Below, piece by piece: positions 55,823 through 64,000 of a stretch of 64,000 nt of DNA. The stretch comes from Gymnopus androsaceus JB14 (Eukaryota; Basidiomycota; Agaricomycetes; Agaricales; Omphalotaceae), in assembly GCA_009733575.1 (NCBI GenBank), contig ML769419.1, forward strand, positions 186,001 to 250,000. The letters run 5' to 3'. Made by a program: the position numbers and the translations under genes. A model generated the notes under the pieces. It made no database searches. It saw only the letters and a list, made by a program, of their open reading frames with translations, and was not told the DNA's origin. Positions within the stretch are counted from its first letter, which is position 1, and each line of letters starts with the position of its first letter.

Positions 55823-58210
55823 TAATGAACCAGCTGAAGTACAAGCCAAAAATTCAGGCTGAATACAAACATCGAATTAAGGAGAATCCAGATGCTGCAA
55901 CTGGTAGTGGAAGGAATCATTTGGACTTCTGGGTCAAGATTGTGAGGGAGTTATGGAAGGCAGAGGAGGAATTTGTCTGGGAATCTGTCAAGAAGGAGAA
56001 CAAGGAACCATACAAGAAGATGACCAAGCTCCAGGAGAGGTTGTTGAAAAAGGGGAAGCTGACTAAAGGTGACCTTGGGAGTGAAATTACTGAGATGAAA
56101 GAGCAAGTTCAAGATGCGTAGGTGTACTTTGTTTGCAGCATGAGTTAGCTCTGATCCTAGATTTCTAGTTTACGCCAAAAGATTGTAATTTTGCTGCAGC
56201 TGCTTCTGGACCTCCTACACCATAGCACTGGTCTAAATTTTTTTCTTGTTGGGGGTGCGCTGCCAGTAGAACAGGGGGAGGAATACTATATGATGATGTG
56301 AGTTTGTCCTTTTTTTCCATTTGGGATTACCTATTGACAATCATTGTAGAATCAGCGCAGGCAATATCTCCCAGTCCTAATTCAAGAAAATTTGAGAATT
56401 GGGAGCCTGATTACTTTTTGAAGTATGTGATTGGGTCGTTCATGATGTTTATGTCAAACAAAGATCCCAGTAAGGTGTTCGCTTGACTCTTAAATTTATT
56501 GTAGCTCATCATTTTTATCACGCAGGTTTGAATTACAATGATCCATGTTGAAACGCTGGTACTCATGCTGCTACAACCCCTGCTACATCCTCCACTGCAT
56601 TGTCAGCTCTAGATGCAATTTTGAATAATTCTTCTTTGTTATGAATGCAAGATGAAGGAGTTCTGGATGATGTGCTCTCTATGGATGTTGATTGGGACAG
56701 AAAAGATAAGCAGAAGGCAAAGAAAGGCAGGGGAAGGCAAAGAAAGAGAAGGGAGGAAAACCAAGTCAGAAACGGAAGAGTTGACAGCAGGAGAACAACA
56801 ATGCTGAAGATTCTATGGAGTCATCCAAAGAGGAAGAGGAAGAGGAGGAGTCCAAGATTGATCAGGTCTCTATGAATGACTCTGAACATCTTCACACTGG
56901 ACAAGGTGGCTTGGCAGCCAATGCCAAATCTCCTGCAATGCCTAGTACCAAGAATGGCCCAGCTGTCTATGGTCCCATCATTCTATCTTCCAGGAACACC
57001 CAAATCTATATTACTCAAATGATGTGCGGTGAAGATTGCATAAAGGAGATTGGATATTGGAATATGCTTTGTCAGGTTGAGTTGAGAAGAAGGATGTATT
57101 ATCTTGATTTGTGTGGACAGTGTTATCTCAACATGAGGGACTTCGAGAATGGAGATGCTGATGAGAGTGCTGACATGCCTGCAGAATTGGGAAATGCTGG
57201 TCCTAGACCTGATTAGTCTGATGACATTGAGCCATGTGCGGGAGAATTATCTGGTATGCAGGACAACAACGTGGCTGTTGATTCTGGCAAGGGTAACAAT
57301 GGAAGGGATGAGTTCACCAAATCCAATCCTTCCAATGATGCGGCTTCCCATTCCACTCTGTCCAATCCTTCTGATGTTGGGACTTCCCAATCCCCTGATG
57401 TCATGGCATCTACACCTAGTTCAACTTCAGACCCAGGCCCTCCACCCCCGGTCAAACCTGTAGACATTGAGGGGGGAAAGGCCTTGGGAGATATGGTTGT
57501 TGATTGCAGAAACTCAAGTGGTGGAAGGGATGAGCTCACCAATTCCAAACCTTCTGATGATGTGGCTTCCCATTTCACTCCATCCAATCCTTCCAATGTT
57601 GAGGCTTCCCAATCCACTCCTGGTGTCATGGCATCTAGGCCCAAAGCATCTGCAGCTGCTTGTTTCATGTCTGCAGTGTTGGCCGAGATTTCCAACAGCT
57701 CTCCTGTTGGTGACAGGTCCCACTCTTCTGATTCCTCAAACACTCATGCATCTGTGGGGGTTTCCGACGGATCCTCCATCTCTGGTGCCTCTGCAGATGC
57801 TCCCAGCATGTTGACCAAGCCTCATTTGAATGCTTGTTCATCTGTGAGTGTTTCCAATGCATCCTCCAGCTCTCGTGCCTCTGGAGACACTTCCAATGTG
57901 TTGTCCAAGCCTTGTTTTTCTGACGGACCACCCAATGTTGATTCCCAGGAGGCTACTTCCTTCAGCAATGGACTCTTCAAATCCACTGCATCTAATCCTT
58001 CTGATGCCTTGGCATCCACTCCTAGTTTGACTCCAGACCCTCCTGTAGGCATTGGGGAAAAAACAGTTTCTGTCAATGCTGTCGACTTGGATCTTCACAC
58101 TGCATCATCCAGCCTGTCCAAACCATTTGATTCCACTTTGTCCAACTCATCTGCTAGGTCTTCCATCACTCCTGATGATGTCCTCGCATTGAAAGAGACC
58201 TGGCCACAAT

Positions 58211-58528
58211 TAGTGTTAATCATGGGTAGTGGGTAAACCCATGGTTTTTTGGACCCACTACTCATGGGTGTAGGTAGGGTTATGAGGCTTTCAAACCCAC
58301 CAAATTTCAAAGCCACAAATCTAAGGCTTATGATATTCCATGTTCTTTATTCATGTCTTTACTCAGTATTTAAGACAAAGGAGGGAGTTGTATATGATTT
58401 CCCCTTGCATATGATGTGATTTATGAAAAACCCACTAAGAAAAACCCATGGTTTGGTGGGTATGGGTATAGTGGGTGTGGGTGAGGTTATGGCTGAGATA
58501 CCCATGGGTTGACCCATGAGAAACACTA
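58211..58528. mobile_element. hAT-type MITE 1 in the accessory gene (318 bp)
   Basis: The ends read TAGTGTTAATCATGGGT and, reversed, TAGTGTTTCTCATGGGT. They are flanked by an 8-bp duplication with one mismatch, gccacaat (58203-58210) and gccacgat (58529-58536). The interior is built of ACCCATGG/CCATGGGT words. No coding frame. Confidence 0.8.
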
Positions 58529-58606
58529 GCCACGATGCGTTCAAGAGGGCTTTGACAACTGACTGTAGCCTCTGCCTGGAACAGATGTCAGAAACTCCAT
58601 GGGGGA

Positions 58607-59184
58607 TAGGGTTTGAAAGTGTGGTTTGGTTCGGTTTTTGACCTATTTTGGGCAAACTGGGAACTGCACCGGTTTGATTTTTTTTAAATTGGCCGCACTG
58701 TGCACTGCACAGACAAGAACCACTGCACTGGTGCAAGTGCAGTGCAGTTTTGCAGTTTACACCGGTTCCAGTTCAAATCAGTGCAAACCAGTGCAACACC
58801 AGTGGAACTGGCCTTCTAACCACTTTATGTTACAATAAATAGGATAATAAAACATAACCTACACTTAAAATGTATCAGCAAAAGGTGTTCTAATAGGTAT
58901 AAGTTGTTGAGAGTGGTATCAGATCATTTAATTGAGTTTGGACTAAGTATATTAGAGCTTTAGCTACACTTTCCACTTTTCAAAATTTACAGTATACTAA
59001 TGAAAATTGCACTGGTGCAGCACCAGCTTTCATCAGTTCTTTAAATTTTCAGATTTTGGAGAACTGGAAACTGTACTGCAGTGCAACCACTGCACCGGTG
59101 CAATGTTTTTTTATCTGCACTGCGGTTCAGTGCAGTGCAGTTGCCAGTTTTGAGTGGTTATATAAACCACACTTTTAAACCCTA
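58607..59184. mobile_element. hAT-type MITE 2 in the accessory gene (578 bp)
   Basis: The ends read TAGGGTTTGAAAGTGTGGTT and, reversed, TAGGGTTTAAAAGTGTGGTT. The 8-bp flanks are atggggga (58599-58606) and gtggggga (59185-59192), with one mismatch. Both halves are full of GCAGTGCAG and CACTGCAC words, making much of it self-complementary. Removing it with one flank joins NSMG to EAEWMNAMKVWV in one frame. Confidence 0.8.
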
Positions 59185-60124
59185 GTGGGGGAAGCTGAAT
59201 GGATGAATGCCATGAAAGTGTGGGTGTTTGGAGAAAGAATTTGGTTTCAATAATCCAGGTGGTGCTGTAAGTTGAAATTGCACTGGAAATAATTTAAAAT
59301 ATTAGCTAATCTTTTTTAAAAACTTTTTTCAACAGAAATCCACATATTCAACAGAGGGTCGTCCGGTAATTGTTCACAACTGGTTCAAGAACCATAAAAT
59401 TGCGCATTTGGTGATGGTTAGGGACTACGGAGATGTAGTAGAGTTTGGGGAAAAATGGTGGACATGGTGGTCGATGATCTGTCCAGAATGGTGGGAGTGC
59501 GATGACATGGGAAGAATTGTGGTGGATGGGGAAGGAGAAGGGGAATGCAATGATTTTGAGCAGCCTGGACAACGTGGATTGTTGAGCATGCTAGTGTGTT
59601 TGAGGTGGTGGTTCTTGAACACTTATTCAGATGCAGAACAGGAGGGTTCACTCTTGGTGCTGAAGGATGTGGTGGCCGTTATGGAGGATATTGCTTATGT
59701 TAAGGGGTACATTCCCATTCCTGCTTCCTCTAGATTGAGCTAATGAATAATCCTTACAGTAGCTACGACAAACGGAAGGGTAAAAAATGTCAAGCAAATT
59801 CTGACCCTACACTTGACGAGGCAGATAGATATCCCACGAAGTGTGCAACCCAATCATCCACATGTACAGGTCCTCAGCGTTGATTTTATGGTTTTTTTTT
59901 CTTGTACTGCTTTGACCTGCAAGTGCCAATGCGGTGCCATATATACAATATAATAGGTAGATTATGCATCACATTTGTTATGTGTAACAGAATAGACTTT
60001 TGTATATTTCAATTTACGCATAAGATCTGAACATTAATTTAAGTCTAGTGCATGAGAGTTATGTTTTTCATGTCCATTTTAGGCAAAGCCAAATCCTCGG
60101 CATCTGATTTCTCCCCCTGGTAAT

Positions 60125-60213
60125 CCAGTAAAATGTGCCAGCTGGCTCTTACACATAATTATAATTGGGTAGTTATGCATTAAACCTGACTGAGACTTTT
60201 CAGGTGGTTACAT
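60125..60213 (-). repeat. Right inverted repeat of the KDZ-type element
   Basis: Reverse complement of the left repeat: CCAGTAAAATGTGCCAGC, GTAGTTATGCATTAAACC and GACTTTTCAGG appear on the plus strand. It lies shortly after the accessory gene. Confidence 0.75.
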
Positions 60214-60755
60214 GTTAATCTTACAGCTACAGCTGATTCTCAAACAAGAAGCTTTTAGAAGATGCTGCATTACAAAAAATCATTGAAAAGTCACTAGTGG
60301 CTGAATACAGCCTGCAAGTTGTGCAAAGCTGAAATTGGCAGCATGATAGACTATGAGATTGACTACAAGCAAGAAAGGAACAAGCAGCCATAAGTCAGAT
60401 TGTTATGCCAATCAGTGCCTTCAAAAAAGAAAACATAAGACACAATATGAATGCAGGTCCTCAATTATCCACTAAAAGTTGAATTTCATCAGTACTATAC
60501 AAGCAAAGGTTGATATATTACTAACCGCACATGAAACTGCACTGCATCTTTACAAGGTTTGGCATTTAGACTACATATCCAAAAAAGATTTATGAAAAAG
60601 ACTTGCCTCAACCATACTGTTCCTCCACAGGCATCAGGTGCACCATGGGCATAGAGCAGATTGTCACAGTGGGCTTCCCAGAGCTTCAACTTCTGGGTAA
60701 TCTGCTATCATGGTCCCTAGCCTACTAGGTCGCATACCTATCAGCAAAGCTTTGA

Positions 60756-61270
60756 GTTTGTTGAAAAAATTGTGATGGGACAATTGCTGTGTCCGAGGTT
60801 GGCCATGACCAGCACCGCAAGCCTTGAGGGTTTTGTCACAGATTTCCTCATTGTTATCTTATCTATGCCATATGATTATCTATGATATGTTTATCTTGAC
60901 ATATGTCATTATCTGGTAGTGTAGACATGTTCAAGTGGTTGGTAACTCTTGACACTAACACTTGACAGTGACACCTGGCAGGATCAACCCTTGCAGGGTA
61001 AAGCTGACAGTAGCTTGACAAGTGGCAGTCAACAGTACCCCTTGTTTCAGACCCACATGGATAGGTATCCCAGGTCCTGTGTAGTAGTGACTGGGGTCCC
61101 AGTCCCGTTGTATATAAGTAGACTGGTCTGAGCTCAGAGACCTCAGACTCAATAACATCTTCATTGTCTTCATACAAGTGCTTCTCTTTCTACACACTCA
61201 GCTTAACCTTTGTTGCCAACCTCCAAATCCATAGCAGGTGAGTAAGGGATTTGTGATAGGTTTCAACCTG
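60756..61270 (+). repeat. LTR-like sequence (solo LTR candidate)
   Basis: It begins TGTTGAAAAAATTG, has a TATATAAG box near 61112, a CAGACTCAATAACATC start-like region and, near its end, CAGGTGAGTAAGGGAT, which parallels CAGGTGAGTAATGGAT of the copia LTR. A TTTCAAC end lies near 61260. No coding region follows and no matching 5-bp duplication was found, so it may be a diverged or broken solo LTR. Confidence 0.4.
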
Positions 61271-64000
61271 CTGATACCCATTAGGGAGTGAGTCAGCTCG
61301 GCCTGAAGCTTGAAACTGGTCCAGAGGAAAATGTTCATCTGCTCCCTTGTGAAAGGCTGCATTAGAAATGAATCCATGCTTCTGCATCTCTATTCATTGC
61401 ATCTCTGTTTTGGACTCCTTGGGAAACAGGGGCTGTCCTTTGGTGCAATCGCAAATGATTCCACCATATGTTATTTAAGCACAAGGTGAGCTACATAAGA
61501 GTGAGATCATTCCAATACAGAACAGTAGGACAAATTCACCAGATGGGCAAGAAGCAGAAAGCAAAAGATGCATCAAGGCATCCATGAGCAATAGCGTGAG
61601 ATGAAAGGAGATGACCATAATAAAGCATTGATAGCAAGGGAATGACATTGACCAAATCAACTAAAATCTTGTTGCTGGGGGGCCAGGAGATGTTTGTCTG
61701 CGGACATGTGGACAAAACACAAGACATGTTAAAGGGATCCAATGCCATGGATGGAGCAATGCACTGGAGTAGAAAGAACAATATTATTCAGCGCAGTCCT
61801 GAAGCATCTGAGCTCAGGGCAATATGCATTGGGTTTGAACTTGGGGTCTTGAGAAGGCCATCAGTCTGATGAAAAAATTGGAGTCAGTAAAGCTTCATAC
61901 CAGAAAAGGCTTAATGAGAGCATACCGATAAAAAGAGGATGTATATTGGAATGAAAATAGCTTGAGTGCAGCTAGCAAGAAGATTCAACAGATCCATTTC
62001 AATGGGACCAGTGAGACTCAAGAATGAGACACAAGGTTGGGTATGTGGGATGGCTTATAAGATGAGTATGCTGAGTATGGCTTGCTACATTGCGATTCAA
62101 TCTATGGGCAAGATATGAGTTCAATGCCAATTCAACTCAATTGGAGACATACTGAGTTAAGATCAGGACACCCATAGTCAACGGTAAAAAGTAATTAAAG
62201 TAAATCAAAAATAAAATACAGAGAAAGCAGCCTCTGAAGTTTTTGACAGCAGCTGAATCTGACCTGTAAGTAGCTTTGACTTGTGATTACCAAGAACTAA
62301 TGGTTAGTATGCATTAAACCAGCCCAAGACTTTTTGGATGTTATGCGTAAATCTCACAGCAATGGGTGGCATCATAGAGTAGTAACGCGTTGAGATAATT
62401 CCAGGTGCAAAGGAATCAAGTTATGCATTGTCCATGTTGGCTAGGATTCAAACCATTCCGGTAGTAGGAGGCACAAGACCTGTTATGAACAGGAGTAGGA
62501 GCAAAAAGAGATAGAAATGACATGTGTACAACAAGTTTTTGACATATTATCATTACTCAATCAGAGGCAACCTTTGTCCAACAGTTCCTGAGCCAATCTC
62601 AAATGCTTGCCAACCATATCATCAGTAAATGGTAGGTGGTGCATTGCATCCAAGCTTCCATCCACAAAACCAAGGTCAATGATGTGTCTGAGGTGCCAAA
62701 GTGTATGGACGCCGCAATCATACATATTGGGCTAAAATGGCACCTGTGATATGCTTTTAGTGAGAGGGCAAGCAGAGCAATTAGATACAATGTACTGTGG
62801 CATGGTGATTGTACTTCCAGTGAGCCAAGTCACCTCTTAAGCGGACCACTTCATTTTGAGAACAAATGACTGCCAAGGGCTCCACAAGCCACATCAAAGC
62901 CTGATGAAAAATTAGCCCATAATATGCGCCATCTTATTTTACAGAAGTACCATTATCAATGCTTTGTTTTTGCATTGTTCTGGGTGTTTACAGTGATTCG
63001 TTAAACACAGGTCTCAGAGACTGTCATATATTGATGCATTTCTGCGTATAGTCAATTCAGGTTGAATACCAATGATTTCTGTTGCCAATGATAGGGATAA
63101 AAACTTGGTCAAACGTAGCAAGTTTTTGGGTTCGCTGAGAATGAAAAGTTAGACATAAAGCTGACCTTGAAGAGAAAAAGCTCACCCAAGATTTATTTGC
63201 CTGGCACATCAATATAAGGATGAACATGACTCCGGGTCCTGACCTGGTACCGGCAGGTTTACCTGTGAGAAACCAGCCTGTTTTTTAACCTGCGGGTCCC
63301 GGTACCGGTTTCCCATGGGTTATGCCCAGTTGCAGGTCGCAATTTTTGTTTTCATCATGACCGGCCGGTACTGGTAGACCCGTGGGAACAAAACTTTGCC
63401 TCAATACTGGTGCAAATATCAGTACTAAGTGCCAATATAAAATAATAATATGATTAGTTAGTACTTACAGTGTGTATTCAGATGTATATTAAACCTCCTA
63501 GTACTTACATTTGGGAATTCTTGCTAAATCAACAACAAGTAAGACAATATATGTGTCATTAACATGCATATATGCAGCTATATTCACATGAAACTCTGTA
63601 AGTATCATCTTTACCCATATATAATGATAACCCACAACTCCTTTTGACTTAGTGGTAGAGCCCTGTATGCACAAAAAACCATTACTGATGACAGTTGCAT
63701 ACTTCAGTTCTACTACTGAATATAATGATAATATTTTATTCTAGATGTAATGGTTCTCAACATTTAGAGTTCAAAGTACTTACCAGTATTAAAACTAAGT
63801 AGTACTAATATGAGCAGTATTCACTACATTAACATGCACATATGCAGCTATAATAGTAGGGATAATACATTCAGTAGTTCAGAGATCTTATTTCCATAAT
63901 CCATGTTAAAAAATTTCTTTGAAGATTTTTAGTATTCTTATCTGTAATACTTTATTTAATACTGTACCAATACTTACTCAAATTTAGTACCAATATTAGT
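61271..64000. other. Transposon-derived, non-coding stretch
   Basis: No gene is supported; ORFs are at most 81 codons without domains. A third KDZ-end-like sequence (GCATTAAACC..., 62307-62360) lies here in the same orientation as the right repeat. At 63210-63395 a G+C-rich patch with ACCGG words stands out. The AT-rich tail repeats CATTAACATGCAYATATGCA at about 63556 and 63829. Confidence 0.45.
62307..62360 (-). repeat. Third KDZ-end-like sequence
   Basis: On the plus strand it reads GCATTAAACCAGCCCAAGAC, then TTTTTGGATGTTATGCGTAA, and resembles the right inverted repeat in the same orientation. It could be the end of a neighbouring or nested copy. Confidence 0.5.

Larger units (their letters stand above)
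54215..59743 (+). pseudogene. Large KDZ-linked accessory gene, interrupted by three MITEs
   Basis: The N-terminal part is Ser/Ala/Lys-rich with three 15-residue repeats (TASKAxKVSS...). A one-base shift near 54592 precedes an acidic run and FKGAHLRYLQKHLPDYGKIK, then KFTKQWTDKFPW. Later blocks: INWMHCYVGKASSDQ, FYMCHPMYTPEAI, then (across a MITE) KYKPKIQAEYKHRIKENPDA and NHLDFWVKIVRELW; ISPSPNSRKFENWEPDYFL; a Ser/Pro-rich repeat region (57256-58200); and after two more MITEs AEWMNAMKVWVFGERIW, then FNNPGGA to a GTAAGT intron and STEGRPVIVHNWFKNHK, FGEKWWTWWSMICPEWW. From memory, the AFKGxRLEFL start and WWxxLQPEWR end belong to a large agaricomycete protein family found in repeats; function unknown. 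Several stops and shifts make this copy non-functional. Confidence 0.65.
49137..60213. mobile_element. KDZ-type DNA transposon with accessory gene (about 11.1 kb)
   Basis: Inverted ~90-bp repeats (49137-49229 and 60125-60213) enclose a KDZ transposase on the minus strand and a large divergent gene on the plus strand. KDZ elements are basidiomycete-rich DNA transposons known to carry accessory genes. Exact termini and target duplication could not be read because the ends are diverged, so the limits are approximate. Confidence 0.6.

Noticed and set aside
54215..59743. Accessory gene as a TET/JBP dioxygenase
   Set aside because: KDZ elements often carry TET/JBP genes, but no HxD metal-binding motif or related landmark was seen in any frame.
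63210..63395. G+C-rich ACCGG patch as a complete hAT MITE
   Set aside because: It has internal inverted words, but no pair of matching ends with a target duplication was found.

Overview
The window looks like nuclear DNA of a filamentous basidiomycete, most likely an agaricomycete. The genes are split by many introns of about 45-80 nt with GTRNGT donors and CAG/TAG acceptors. The transposons are of classes typical of mushroom genomes: a Tnp2/CACTA transposase, a KDZ transposase, Ty1/copia, and MULE- and hAT-type non-autonomous elements. I saw no rRNA, tRNA, CRISPR array or bacterial-type operon.

Left half (about 1-31 kb), mostly host genes. A 3' gene end and an unresolved multi-exon gene sit between two copies of a ~200 bp repeat. 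Next is a divergent pair of related single-pass membrane proteins (1865-4035 minus, 5293-6584 plus). A short two-finger C2H2 gene (9021-9729) has a duplicated core promoter. A gene-poor stretch (9.7-16.8 kb) holds two MULE-like elements with perfect 9-bp target duplications. After it come two tandem paralogous small secreted proteins (16827-17383 and 18330-18973, minus). Two tandem GH76-like secreted proteins follow (23241-25330, 25886-28374); one ends like a GPI protein, the other has a transmembrane helix and cytosolic tail. Last is an Rgm1/Usv1-type C2H2 factor (29325-30885).

Right half (about 31-64 kb), a transposon graveyard that can be read in layers. A Tnp2 transposase gene (33119-41947) is split by a 5.9-kb copia element (35219-41097, TSD ccaat), itself decayed and missing part of its 5' end. 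At 43.9-49.1 kb, pieces of three unrelated host genes lie on the minus strand: an RRM RNA-binding protein, the GPI-transamidase subunit PIG-S, and fatty acid synthase alpha (FAS2). The FAS2 piece runs into a transposon-associated gene and is cut by a 975-bp TA-flanked element. A KDZ-type element (about 49.14-60.21 kb) is bounded by ~90-bp inverted repeats. It carries a broken KDZ transposase (minus) and a large divergent accessory gene (plus) that was hit by three small transposons, one carrying telomere-like TTAGGG runs. In two places (55.2 kb and 47.8 kb), mentally removing the insertion together with one TA copy restores the host reading frame, which confirms the boundaries.

The strongest candidate for something undescribed is the captured-gene mosaic at 43.4-49.1 kb with its FAS2/transposon-gene fusion. 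The layered KDZ accessory locus comes next.
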